NCBI GenBank assembly: GCA_036362985.1
Contig: JAYGXS010000001.1
Span: 17,664,520-17,728,519, forward strand
Length of the DNA: 64,000 nucleotides
Direction of reading: 5' to 3'
Origin: Ligula intestinalis
Lineage: Eukaryota; Platyhelminthes; Cestoda; Diphyllobothriidea; Diphyllobothriidae
In this document: one piece after another, positions 42,590 through 53,657 of the stretch
Layout of the letters: the number at the start of each line of letters is the position of its first letter
Position numbering within the stretch: position 1 is the stretch's first letter
Program-made: the position numbers and the translations under genes
The notes under the pieces: model-generated
The model's database searches: none
Seen by the model: the letters and a program-made list of their open reading frames with translations, nothing else
Told to the model about the DNA's origin: nothing

Positions 42590-44080
42590 GTTGGGATACG
42601 TTCAATCGCCTATTATCTGGCCGGCCCACATCGTATCCCACAAAAGCCTTCGACACGGTGAATCGCGGCGGACTGTGGAAAGTCATACAGAAATTCGGCT
42701 GTCCTGACCATTTCACTCGTCGGCTTCACGACGGGATGATGACACGCGTCAGTGACAAAGGGACGGTATCCTGACCCTTTTTAGTGACCAAGGGAGTGAA
42801 GCAGGGCTGCTTACTCGCGCTTACCTTCCTCAGTCCAGTGTTTTCTGTCATGCTGATGGACGCCTACAGTGACAAGCGCCCCAGGATCCAAATCACCTAC
42901 AGAACTGACGGGTATCTCCCCAACATCCGGAACCTGTGATTGACTGTCCCAGATCCAGATAGAGGAGTGCAATCACGTGATGGCTTGCGGGCTTGGCACT
43001 GGTGGTGTACGATGCTACAACAGTCTACACCAGCCAAGCGCGTAAACAAAATCAATTTCATCTTAGCTGCTCCCAACGAATACCAAAGCTAAACTGACAG
43101 GACAGGATACGAAAGTCCCGGAGCAACCGGGAATCCTCAGCATCCCACCATGCTAAAGCAACTTCAACTGCCTTGGAGCGGCTAAATGATGCGGATGACC
43201 GACGAACGACCACCAAAACGGTTTTTCTACAGCGATTTCGCCGCGGTAGCTTGCCGGAAAGGATGGCAAAGGAGGCGCCATAGGGACACCCTGAAGTGCC
43301 TTCAAATAAACTCAACATGGGAGTATCTCACCCAAAACCAGCCGGCCTGGAGAAAAGCAGTGAAACTAGCGCAACCATATACTAAACCAGTCGGATCGCC
43401 ACCGTCAAGACCAAGAAGACAGCACGTAAGACAAAAGCCCAACGAACGAACATGGCCAACGTCCAAGCCCTCCCAACCTGCCCGCGCTGCTAACGTACCA
43501 TCCGCGCACGCATCGGGTTGGCTGGCCAACTTCAGACGTGATGCACCGACCTTCCAACGGCATGCAGTTTTACGGCGACAAATACTCCAACTGCCCCTCC
43601 TGTTTCGACACCCCGAAGACGACCACCCTCATCATGGACGCTCAACTACCCGATGCCTCGCTGTCTTCCCCTGTCGACGCCAGCCGCCTGCTGCAACCAC
43701 CACGGACATAACCCTCACGCTCTCCAACGTACCACCTTCTGTCACCATCCCCATAGCCGACCCCTCCACCAGCAGTGGGGACTCAAGCCTAATCTGCTCT
43801 CATTTCGATCCCACCTTCACCGGCTTGGTCGGCCACTTGCTAATCCATCGCACAGAGACTGGTGAACCAGTGCCTAGGGTCCCGGCATGCAGTCGTCGCA
43901 CTCGTCTTTACTGTCCATGCCCATTCACACATCGCATGGGTCTATTGGGCAACATACGCCCCCCCCCCCCCCACGAAAACCCGCGGTAGAATGCCGCCGG
44001 CTACACCGAATCATTATACCACTCCTCACAAGTACCTAAAGCACACGTGGTCACATCAACATCACAGCACCTAGCGTGTG
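42590..44080 (+). mobile_element. LINE fragment with C2H2 zinc-finger C-terminus, 5'-truncated and decayed
   Basis: RT blocks: KAFDTVNRGGLWKVIQKFGC near 42640, LHDGMMTRVSDKGTVS, then VTKGVKQGCLLALTFLSP near 42790 and MLMDAYSDKRPRIQITYRTD. The post-RT block is MTDERPPKRFFYSDF with LKCLQINSTWEYL in the frame from 43186. The C-terminus carries finger remnants: CPRC with RARIGL near 43480-43520, CSHFDPTFTGLVGHLLIHR near 43800, then HRTETGEPVP and THRMGLLG. The 267-codon frame 43186-43989 is therefore mobile-element sequence and not a host gene. Several stops and frame changes. Confidence 0.78.
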
Positions 44081-45739
44081 AACAAAAAGCCCCTCTCAGC
44101 GAAAGGTTAGTTATATTCTCAGTTCCTTTTTAAATAGGAGCATTCAGCTCCATGCGCGGCTGTAGCCTGCGTTTTAACGATTACTTTCGGCCTAGCTTTC
44201 GCGCTACCAACTGACGTTTTATCAAACCACGCCATCAACTCAATGTGTACTGGGTGTTTAGTGGCCGATCTGTAGACTGGGGTCAGGCGGTGATGACCGA
44301 CGAGGCTCTCACGGTACGTCATGCCGCGTAGCATTCGTAGGCCAAACTGATAACGAAGCCTGTCGCCCGTTCATAGTACAGGCTGGGGATGGCAGATAAA
44401 GGGGGGGGGGGCACCAAGACAAGACCATCTGTGACCAACAGTTTTAGTGCTGACTTAAGCTAACGTTGCACTCCAACGTGATACAGTCTGGGGGTCTTCG
44501 ATAGAGGGGACGCTGACGCTTTGAGCATCAGGTGCAGACTCTAGCACTGACGTAAGCCCGCTCAGTAAACGTCATGTGACGACACAAGTCACTTTAATTT
44601 TCACATTTGACTCAAAACATGCGTGTAAGTAAATATGTAAGCTAAGTGCCCAAGTCTTGAAGACTGCTCCTCAGTTCCTTCCGTATTCAGCTTCTATGCC
44701 ACACGTGTGATGCGAGCCTGACAATATCACGGTCTACCATGACTAAGAAGGCTGCCAGTTGACGTAATTACCGGACACACGGTCAGCCCAGTGTGTGTTT
44801 AGTGGGTGATGCGCGAACTAGCAAACAGGCGGTTTTATGTTTGGAGAGCAGAGTGATGAGCCTAACCAAGGAGTAACTACTCAGAACACGCAAATTGTTC
44901 AGGTTATCAATGCGTCCTTGTCAAAGGGAAGATCCAGAAGCCTCCATCTGTAGACCAACTGCCAAAATGGGTATGATTACCGCACAATCCAGTGACCGAC
45001 GTCAGCTGTGAGCAATTGCCATCAGGCGACATCCACTCCTATTAGGGGAAGAGCAGTGTTCAAATGTGTACGAGCCCCGTACAACAGGGCGTAGTGGCTG
45101 ACAAATCTAAACAAGTAGTCTACGCACGTTGCACATGCTTGGTTCGCGCACAGTTGACGAGGGATGCAAAGCAGAGATACGAGCGCTTACGCACGCAAGA
45201 ACTAGCAAAAGGAAGAATGACCCTAACGTGTCATAGTCACGACCTCGAAAGTACGGAAAGCAAACGATACGCACAGCAGGCCAGTAGTAAAAAGAGAGGT
45301 AATTCATATAGATGATCTGTCATAACACAAAACTCGTAGGAGGGCGGGGCGGGGGCGGGATGGAGGGACAAACGGTAGAGACCGCCAAGAAGTGACTGAT
45401 CAAACGCACGCGCGCGTGGAGGTTGGCCACAGGGGACTCAGTGATTGTATGAGTACGTGTCTCAACAATCTTGTACCCGCTGCCGAGAGAGTAAGAGGAA
45501 TGCACAAAACAGGCAGCACAGTCAAGCAGACGAACAAACGAAAACAAATTCAGGTAGCCACGCAAGCCTACGGGTCTGGAAGATAACCGATGGCAGACGG
45601 GGCCTGTAGAGAGAAGTGGGCTACGAGCCACCACTGTTGCATAACCCACACACACACGCACGCACGCCGTCCGTATACACACGCAGCTCCGGGGGGAGGG
45701 GGGCAGGAGTCTAGGAGGATGAGGAGGGGAGAGAACTGC
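44081..45739. other. No recognisable gene (3' flank of the 4E-T gene)
   Basis: Contains a poly-G run near 44400 and CA-rich tracts near 45640-45670. No exon, domain or repeat family is recognised. Confidence 0.45.
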
Positions 45740-46158
45740 TTATAAACCCTTGTTGGCCAGCGCCTCGACCTCCGTTACAGAGCGAAAGAGATCAGTCGTT
45801 GAGAAGCTGCCACCTGCTTGATTGTCTAGTGGTAACTGATTCTGCCAGCGCATTGGCAATTCGGGGGAATTGAAATTTGGCTTCATACCAGGTGTAGAGG
45901 CGGATGCTTTGGAAACAAAGGATTCTAGTTGAGCAAAATGACTCTGACCAATATACGTCGGGCCGCCGCCGCCGCCAGCTGAAGCTGTCAAGCCAGACTG
46001 AGGCATGGGGAGCATCTGGGGCGCACTCGTGTTGGAGAGTGAAGAATATCTGGAAAAGAACTGGGGTGCTGATGGAGCGCTGACCGGGAAATTCTTCCGA
46101 CAGTCTGCCTGTCGCTGCTGCTGTTGTTTGAGATTCCATTGAAGAATGGCCTCTAGAT
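45740..46158 (-). CDS. EIF4ENIF1: eIF4E-transporter (4E-T) orthologue, exon 10 (last)
   Basis: Acceptor tttcag (46164-46159) opens the exon in phase 1, completing an Asp codon from 51323. It encodes residues 627-765, starting DLEAILQWNLKQQQQRQ, then Pro/Ser-rich sequence with a Gly run, ending EVEALANKGL with the stop at 45740-45742. The Gln-rich, low-complexity C-terminus fits 4E-T, a P-body scaffold with long disordered tails. Assignment to this gene rests on matching phase and codon style. No other exon was found in the 5.2-kb intron, but one could be missed. Confidence 0.72.
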
Positions 46159-49100
46159 CTGAAACAATTATTTAAATTAAACGGTGATGCCCCACATAAC
46201 CGAAATGTTCGACCAAAATCTAATTTAGTTTTTTCTTTTAAAAAAGAATAGAAAAGAGGGTGAAAAGAAACGGCTGTTTGTGGTTACTACTTGGTTGCGT
46301 AACAAGACGTAGACTAAAAAATAGACATCCACAACATAGAAGGATGCCGGCAAGGCTAGACACAGGCGTATGTACTTCCCGTATTACAAGTGGCTTTGCG
46401 CTAAATTCCAAGAGGTATCTGTCCTCATGTCCTAATTCTAACTCACCTAATCCTACTCACCTCCCCCCCCCCCCTTGGAATTTAACGCAATGCCAACCCC
46501 CATCTGCACACGTCTCAAACCATCCCACGGTTAACTATGATTAATAAGGATTCTTGACAGAATCCGAAACGTCAAGAAAATAAAATTCTTGTTCCAGTGA
46601 TCGCATTTTCTTCTTCTGAAGGGGGTACTTATACCCCTGGCGTACCGCTGGCACCGGCGGTTTACTATACGCAGTACTGAAACCGCTGATAACTGAAGTG
46701 AGATATATTTGAGGTGGAACTTGGAGAAAAAACGACAAAAACGCGCGCCTTCTTATCACATCCTGCTCCCTACAGTTAGCATTGCACACCTCCCTTTTCG
46801 GTCGCTCTATCCTGCCTCCCCCCCTTGCTGATGTTCGCTGAGGCGATAACGTGCTAGCCTGATGACTAATAAACACAAGAGTACGATAACATAGCCCGGC
46901 GTTTTTAAAAGTTGAACTAAACAACTGTCTACATCATGAAGACAAATATACCCACGCGTCCGACAATCACGCACGCACCTATTATAGAATTCGGTCTCTT
47001 ACATAAGACTTCAGTTACAACTGCAGTGCAAGTTGAGAAGGCCCTTACATGTCGTCTTGTATATACGAAAAAGATAGATGAACATGTAAAAAATAACCAA
47101 CTCCGTCAATTTTAGCTGTCGGAAACTTAGGTCCACAGGATTTATTACTGCGTAGGAGGCTTAAGAAACAACATTGTCAAGATGGGAGAGGCTAAAAGGG
47201 GTATCGTAGTGGGGTGAATAAATCAAGTAAGATAAGCACGAGCGAAGCAGCTAATTACCCATGGCCTATATGATTAGTAACCCTGCTCAAGGTTTAGAAT
47301 AACGGTGGCAAGATGAGTGGTTTCTTATAATTGCATTTTCGACTCATTCTGACCTCACGGATTAATATAGGGGAGAGGGGGTGAACTCCTTTGCAAAAGT
47401 GCGAGAAACCGTGATCTAGAAAAATACAGACATTTGAATGAGTTTAAAGTGAATTCATCCATTTGTCCATAGCGAATGGCCAGGCTTTTGAGGAATCGCA
47501 GAACTTCTACTGGATGGGTGAAATTGAGCATCGGATCAGACAAGCAAGCAGATTCACCATTTTGCCTAGTCGAAACACCATGGAATCGGCATAAAGTCAA
47601 CTACAAGGTCCAACTAAGAATGTGTCAGGTAGACATTAAGACATTTTTATGCAGGTGATATATACGGCCTACATATTCGTAAGATTTTCACTACCTTCCC
47701 CCCCCCGAAGGTCGATCGGTGATGCTTGCGCAAAATTCTCCGACCTCTGCTTACCTTGGAAAATACAATCTGCATTGAGTCAAACCGGTATAAAAATTCA
47801 AGAACACAGGAAATTCCCGAGTAAGCACTTTCCTAACGTCTTTTAAACCACATCAGTACGCTTTTTGTCGTTAACCTTCACGACACCGAGGCCAAAATGG
47901 ACACGTGTCTGAAGAGATGATGGCACAGAAGGGTTTCTTATCATGTCGAGGAAGGTATGATGAGTTCGCTACACTAGCAGGTGGCCGAATACGTTACGTA
48001 AGTTTAGTCTTTAGATATTAAGTCGGAACCGAAGAATTTTCCAGAAGCAAGTTAAACGAAAGCAGAGACTAAAATTCACAGCCACTGAGCTAGACGACTT
48101 GGATGTAGCTCAATCTACTCGAATTGTTATCTCCTGGCGAACTTCAAGGGTAAGCCATGGAAACTACGCGACTAGAAATCATGCTGCATGCACTAATTGT
48201 GTACGACATTTTATTTCATGTAAACCCTGGCTTATCAGCTTCGCTGCAAAACCAAGATAGATAAAGCAACCAACCTTGAGGATTGCGGACATCCTCTGTG
48301 TGCTAGAGACATATGGGGGCGCAGACTTACTGAAGTTAAGAGAGGGGGGTGGGGGGGGGGGGCAGTAGACTAACTGCATAAGCGTAAATTGAGTCTTCTC
48401 ACAGTAGTTCATAACTAAGGTAACAGAATTCGCATAATCAAAGTTCGAAAAAATTAATATTCAGCTGTTGTAAGCATGGATTGCTGCGAATAGAACCACA
48501 ACCATCAAATACGGGTCTATAGCATTACTAGTAGAGGCCAACTTTGACGAAGATGCAATCGCTTTTGTTCCCATGTCTAAACCTCCATGCAAACACAATG
48601 TTTTTCAAAAAATAAAGCTCAGGTATTTTGGGGGCGCCAGGAAGACCCTGTGGAAACTTCTGTACGTTCAGGACGGCATTCGTTAGGCATGACCCGGCAA
48701 CATGCACAATCGTCTTTCAGTACAGGTGGGTGGCGGTAGACTGCCAAACGGATTGTAGCCACTTGGTGCGTCAAGCCCTGAAACTTAAGGGGACCGGGTT
48801 TTAGCCAGATCGTCTTTACTTGATGTTGGTTATCTAGGCGCCAGCAACAGTTAGGACTGCATTGATCAGAGGTATGTGCATTTGATTCATTTCCCAACTG
48901 AGCCTATGCTGTTTTCACAGATTTCGGAGGTAACAAAAGAGAGCTGAGAATGAAAGATTAATTCTACGGTTCAGTTGACTTAAGCCTACCCATTTAGGCG
49001 AGTCCAATCAAGGCTATCATACGCCACTGACCAACCTAAAGGTTCCAACTTTCACCGCAAGCGAGCAGATATCACTGACTAAATTCGAGACGAGTATTTT

Positions 49101-51322
49101 CGTCACGGAGGTCCATTTTCAAGATCAAGCTGGCTATCTACACGTCCGTCTGAGGCACGTGTTTACTTCTTGTAGAGGAACTGGCCGATAAGACATTGGT
49201 GTGTTCAAGATCCATTAGGTACAGACTAAGATCTACTATAACAACGTGTTGGTACACTCGCGCATGATGAAGAACTCAGTCTGACATGCAATTGAGCGGA
49301 ACAGGTGAAAACACAAACCGGGTGGACGTCGGGGGTAGCATCAAAAAACGTTCTCAACCATTCATCTAGACAGAAAACCGATGACACCATCTGAATGCGT
49401 CGCATTGTGAATTATGGAGGTTTAGCAGTCTGAGTAAGCTGACTATATAATCAAGAGGATTGTTAAACACCGTCTGTTTTAAATTACACCCGTTAGTTAC
49501 TTATGCAGTACAGCTGAGCGGTTAGTTATGCTGTGGAATAGTCGACTGGTTGCTACTCCCTGTTGAAGAACACAAAAGCCGAACGGTTCAGGCAAAGGGA
49601 TTTTTTTATCTCGTCAGGAAAGGCAGGCACAGCCGTACTGGCGGCATATGATTTCAGCTATGTATGATGCCTGTACGGCTTCTTATCGTAAGAAAATGCG
49701 AGAACTGCATTTGTCTCCGAGAAGGAAGTGTGTAGATCTACATATCCGTCAGTTAAATGCCAGAATAGGTGTTTATTCGAGTGCTAAAATCTGAGGTTGG
49801 TGACAGTTAACAAATTTTTGTCAGAAAAAATGAGAGATCTGCTGTCATTTTGCAGCTCAATTTCCGATGACAAGCTAGTCAACTGTACGATAGATCATTC
49901 GATCAGCTTTGCCAGCAGGCGTGTCCCCAGCTTTTGACATCGCTAGATAAGATACAGAACACAACCTGTAGGTTTTGGTTTTGAGCGCCAGATCATAGAT
50001 GGCAACTTTGTGAGTGTTGGTCATCCCGCTTATTTGCTGTACGCGGCGATACAGAGGCTAGTTCTTCTGGCATAGGCACCTTATTTGTTTTCTTGTTAAC
50101 AGTAAGTGCCAAACGATGTTTGCTTAAATTTTAGTATAAACCAATTTTCAAGGGTGGGCATTGGCAGAAGTTGTGCGTCCGTACAAAAATGAGTGTGATA
50201 TTTTTGGGACATAAACTCTCCCAGACGCAGTTCTGAATGGCGATGGTATCGAAGTGGAGAACGCAAAACATCGGTAAATGTGATAAGACGTTGAGCAGTT
50301 CCTTGCCCTGGGTAAACTTGGGCTTGCGATTAGCCAACGAGCCACAACAGTAGGGGCGGTGTCCTAGACAATGCCCAGACAAGTATAGGCACGAGAGTCA
50401 ATCCATGTCTATCTATCTTATTGACAGCGATTCCGTAATCAAGTGAATAGGCTAGGAAGGTAAACCAATGGAGCTTACGGAGTAGTTTTATGGCAATTAC
50501 CTCTCACGAAGTCCAACAAGGCAGATAAGTAAGAATATCATGAAACTATGATTAGTAGAAATGAACTGTTTGAGATGTGCAATCAATAACTTGCTTTGAG
50601 GCACATAATGAGGCAAACAAAAAAACAGATAAAGAGAAGATGGCAGACTGACACGGAAGAATTATGGTGTTACGACTATGGGGTAAATGAGATTGCCTAA
50701 GACTAAAATTTTAAAAAAGTTAGTTCCTTCGAAATAGCGTCAGCTAAGTCAAAAAATTGTAATTAGGACCTTAATTGCTTTTCTACTAAACAACTTCGTC
50801 TCCAAAAGGGAAAAAGAGCCCGAAAATGAGCGTCAAAACTCGCCAGCTTAGTTTAATTCGACATAAGGACAAAAAGTTGACGTGCTTATGACAAAAGAAG
50901 TGACATTACTTTAAGAATAAGTTGAATTCGACGAAGTCTATATTACCTATATTACTTTTACAAAATTTGTTTAGTAGCTTTATCGCTTTGTGCCGTAAGT
51001 GTTGGCGGTAGACAATAAAAGCTGAGATGCTAATCAGGCTGACGCACGGCAGAGTTTAAGGCAGGATAAAGGAGCCACGAAAACTGGTTGACATTTGAAA
51101 ATTATGTCAAAGAATTATAGGATAATCAGTCTGCAAATTATGCTATAAACATGGCCAAAATAAGTTATACCCTAGGGTTGGATCGAAGATTTTGTACCCT
51201 AATTCTAACCTCAAGAAATGAAAATCAAGATTATAGAAGAACTAGAAATAAAAAAAATGCCCAGGCTATCCTATTTTCGAGTGATGGTTATACATATGAA
51301 TGCACAGGTACGTTGAAATTAC
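46159..51322 (-). other. 4E-T intron 9 (5.2 kb)
   Basis: By far the longest intron of the gene; the others are 33-203 nt. Apart from a Penelope-type end at 46.54-46.64 kb and poly-C/G runs near 46465, 47700 and 48350, I recognise nothing in it. Short frames here show no domains. Confidence 0.6.
46535..46640 (+). repeat. Penelope-type 3' terminal fragment with intact hammerhead-like stem
   Basis: ggattc and gaatcc pair perfectly around ttgaca, followed by gaaacgtcaag, then aaaattcttgttccagtgat and cttcttctg. The CTGANGA part is lost. It lies inside 4E-T intron 9, antisense to the gene. Confidence 0.6.
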
Positions 51323-51715
51323 CCCGAAAACTCTGAAAAGTCATCCCGGTGGCTAAATGCGCATGGGTCCGGTTGTAACTGGGCAATCCGGGAGGTGGCG
51401 GGACAACTGGCATGTCTGACCTTGTGTTTTGCATCCGCGAGTCGCCACTTTCATCAATAAACTGAAAACTTTTGACAATTGGTCGCCTGTTGGGCTGAAC
51501 AGCGGGGTCCGGAGGGAGAAGTGCAGTCGTATTTGTCGAAGTCGAGGGAAACGGAGGACAATGCGCGTATAGGGGTGGGGGTGGAGGCAGGCAGCCAGGA
51601 ACGCGCTCGGCGGCAGTGGAATAGGCTGCATTCATTTTGCTTAAAAGGCCGTTAAGGGCGCCTTTCTGGCCTGCTGCAGAGGATAGGACTTCTTCCCACT
51701 GTGTTCGACGTTGAT
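51323..51715 (-). CDS. EIF4ENIF1: 4E-T orthologue, exon 9
   Basis: Residues 496-626. The exon opens DQRRTQWEEVLSSAAGQ, continues with a short helix-prone stretch and then proline-rich sequence (LPPPPPLYAHC, VVPPPPGLPSY). The acceptor is fixed by phase: a 35-nt intron (51750-51716) keeps the frame, while the earlier AG would run into TAG. The donor is gtaatt at 51322, phase 1. Confidence 0.82.
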
Positions 51716-51750
51716 CTAAAAATCTGATAAGACGATATATCATACTATAC

Positions 51751-51799
51751 CTGGGACTTTGGGTGGAGAGACCCGGTTCGGTGGATACGTCCCTTGTAA
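51751..51799 (-). CDS. EIF4ENIF1: 4E-T orthologue, exon 8 (49 nt)
   Basis: Micro-exon encoding LQGTYPPNRVSPPKVP. It lies between a 203-nt intron (acceptor gaatttcag) and a 35-nt intron (donor gtatag). It keeps phase 0 in and phase 1 out. Confidence 0.78.
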
Positions 51800-52002
51800 C
51801 TGAAATTCAATGGAAATAAAAAGCAGGCGATGAAAAAACTAGGAAGTCTGAACTTCTGGACACGAGGCACTAAAACACACTCAGCTTTCTTGTACAGTCT
51901 ACGATAACCCGTAAACTTGAAACAAATGAACGTGAAATATAAGGCTTTTGATGGACGACCGAGAAAAAGACAAAACCCAGAAAGACATACACAGGAACTC
52001 AC

Positions 52003-52340
52003 TTTGGATAACATAGAGGGGTCACGGGGCTGTCTCGGCTCCAAACTAGAGAGAAGATTAAGTTGCTGCCTGGAGGATTGGGTTTGAGCGAAGGGAGTTG
52101 TGAGGGGCGTCATATCGAACGGCAGATTTGGGGGGCGGACATCGGCGTTCGTGGTCGACATCCATGACTGGGCGTCAGTAGCAGTTAGATTTCTATCTGG
52201 CGTTTGCTTGTCCTGTATTGACGATAGACAGAGCGGTTGAAGAACGTCTCTATTACCAAGCGAATTTCTAGAATCCGAGGATGCATGCAGAACGGCAGCC
52301 TCGATTTCTTGTACAGTTGGAGCCGTGTTTCTGGTAAGGG
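52003..52340 (-). CDS. EIF4ENIF1: 4E-T orthologue, exon 7
   Basis: Residues 367-479, including TVQEIEAAVLHASS and the Leu/Phe-rich PPNLPFDMTPLTTPF and LNLLSSLEP. Acceptor gcgttctag ends a 38-nt intron; donor gtgagt is at 52002 in phase 0. Function of this part is not evident; 4E-T mid-regions are mostly disordered linkers with short interaction motifs. Confidence 0.82.
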
Positions 52341-52378
52341 CTAGAACGCATTTATAAATTAAAATAGATTACTCAAAC

Positions 52379-52462
52379 CTGTGTCCATAGATACATTGGG
52401 TACAGACCCTGCGGCCGTTTTACCGAGGAGCAAGGAGCGCAACGCGGTCTCCAGTTCGGACG
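52379..52462 (-). CDS. EIF4ENIF1: 4E-T orthologue, exon 6 (84 nt)
   Basis: Encodes ASELETALRSLLLGKTAAG and onwards, a short helix-like block. A 37-nt intron upstream (acceptor tttttattcag) and a 38-nt intron downstream keep phase 1 throughout. A 19-nt alternative intron would also keep frame but is implausibly short. Confidence 0.8.
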
Positions 52463-52499
52463 CTGAATAAAAATGTGGTGCTAAAATAACCTTAATTAC

Positions 52500-52613
52500 C
52501 AGTCGGCTGAGTTTGCGACAGTCCCGTTGCGGGTTTATCAAATAGTGGTTTTAATGGTGATGCTGCCTTATCTACACCGGCCTTGAGCTTCCTCAACTTG
52601 GTGTTGATGTCTT
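52500..52613 (-). CDS. EIF4ENIF1: 4E-T orthologue, exon 5 (114 nt)
   Basis: Encodes EDINTKLRKLKAGVDKAASP and continues to LSQTQPT. The 36-nt upstream intron ends cactctag; the donor gtaatt starts at 52499. Basic, probably helical segment. Confidence 0.82.
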
Positions 52614-52649
52614 CTAGAGTGAAAATAAGATAAGATATTGACTACGAAC

Positions 52650-53318
52650 CCGTATTTTCAGTGGGAGACGTCTGCTCGGCTTTTGTAAACAAGTGACGAA
52701 ACCTGCTCCCTGTGGCTTCTGGTTTCGGTTGATCTAGCATTTTCAAGAAATCAAGGTCGGCGTTTCCTGCCGATGCCGGTTTAGGAATTGTAGGTATTTC
52801 CTCCTTTACACTGACGGAGATAACAGCACTATCTTCAACTGGAAGGTTTGTAGCGGAGTCATTTTCTGCCTTCTGTTCACTGAGTTTGCGGGTAAGAGCG
52901 TTGTTCTCTTTACAAGATTCAACATTTTCATCCATCATCCCTACTAATTCGACTGTGTCGTTTATAGTGGCGGGCCCTTCTGAAAACCATTCGGGTTCCT
53001 TTTCGGAACTAAATGAATCTGGACCGCGGTTTCGATTATTCGACTGACCATAGGGTCGTGAAAAAAGAGAACCACTGATCGAAGGCTTATTATGGGCTTT
53101 ATCCCGCCCGCGAAAGCCCGTGGGCGAAACTCTGTCACTCGCCTTGTTTTCACGTTTGTTTTCCGGCTGTTTTGAGAAGTGCCTGTCTGACAAGGCCTTT
53201 GACTGTTTGGAGCCATGAGAAATTTCGTTCAGGCCCCTTTTCGGTTGTGAGACATGGCAGCCAATATTCCATGATCGCTTTTGGGGACCCAGTACTATGC
53301 CACTGTGATCTTGTGCTC
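52650..53318 (-). CDS. EIF4ENIF1: 4E-T orthologue, exon 4 (conserved core with DDX6-binding region)
   Basis: Largest exon, residues 78-300. GIVLGPQKRSWNIGCHV (84-100) matches the highly conserved LSPQRRSFGGGCHV segment of animal 4E-T. KEPEWFSEGP (184-193) followed by DTVELVG (199-205) matches the EPEWFSAGP...ETIEL block of the Cup-homology region that contacts the helicase DDX6. Further on, DLDFLKMLD and GSRFRHLFTK resemble the later SRFSRWF segment. 4E-T represses translation and links eIF4E to decay factors in P-bodies. The acceptor is ctctag (53319-53320), and the donor gttcgt at 52649 is non-canonical beyond GT. Confidence 0.9.
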
Positions 53319-53353
53319 CTAGAGTAATAGATCAATAAATAGATATCAATTAC

Positions 53354-53483
53354 TTGACTGCTTCTGAGAAAGTTTGCATTCCGGTTTTAAAACTTTGAGG
53401 ATAACTTTAGAAGCGCAACAAAATGTCTTCTCATCTGGTTCTTTCTGTGCTTCTTTTGAAGTTCGCAAGTTTAGCAGAGTAAC
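53354..53483 (-). CDS. EIF4ENIF1: 4E-T orthologue, exon 3
   Basis: Residues 35-77. It opens VTLLNLRTSKEAQ, supplying the second half of the eIF4E-binding motif, whose Tyr lies at the end of exon 2. Introns of 33 nt (upstream) and 35 nt (downstream, donor gtaatt) keep phase 0 in and phase 1 out. Confidence 0.85.
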
Positions 53484-53516
53484 CTAAGTATAATTGAATT
53501 CACCATTTATACTTAC

Positions 53517-53587
53517 CCTCGTGTATATTCGAGGATCATATAAATCTGGTTTAGGTGTGTTTTCGATGGAGATGTTGCAATCTTCAT
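53517..53587 (-). CDS. EIF4ENIF1: 4E-T orthologue, exon 2
   Basis: Residues 11-34, DEDCNISIENTPKPDLYDPR then IYTR. With exon 3 it forms YTRVTLL (32-38), a canonical Y-x4-L-hydrophobic eIF4E-binding site matching the YTKEELL-type motif of vertebrate 4E-T in position near the N-terminus. Donor gtaagt at 53516. Confidence 0.87.
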
Positions 53588-53626
53588 CTGATATAGTAGT
53601 TTGACGTTATTATGATGAAGTGTTAC

Positions 53627-53657
53627 CATCGTTCACCTGATTTTTTGTGCTCTCCAT
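53627..53657 (-). CDS. EIF4ENIF1: 4E-T orthologue, exon 1 (start)
   Basis: ATG at 53657-53655 encodes MESTKNQVND. The phase-1 donor gtaaca starts a 39-nt intron whose acceptor tatatcag restores the frame (Asp 11). Without this splice the frame hits TAA at once. No promoter elements are evident upstream; trans-splicing of a leader is possible in flatworms but not testable here. Confidence 0.8.

Noticed and set aside
43186..43989. Possible host zinc-finger gene of 267 codons
   Set aside because: Its N-part is a LINE post-RT region and its C-part the LINE's own finger tail.
51716..51750. 27-nt intron alternative in 4E-T intron 8
   Set aside because: It would read into TAG at once; the 35-nt intron keeps the frame open.
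52463..52499. 19-nt intron alternative in 4E-T intron 5
   Set aside because: It keeps frame but is shorter than any plausible intron; the 37-nt choice ends in a proper pyrimidine tract and AG.
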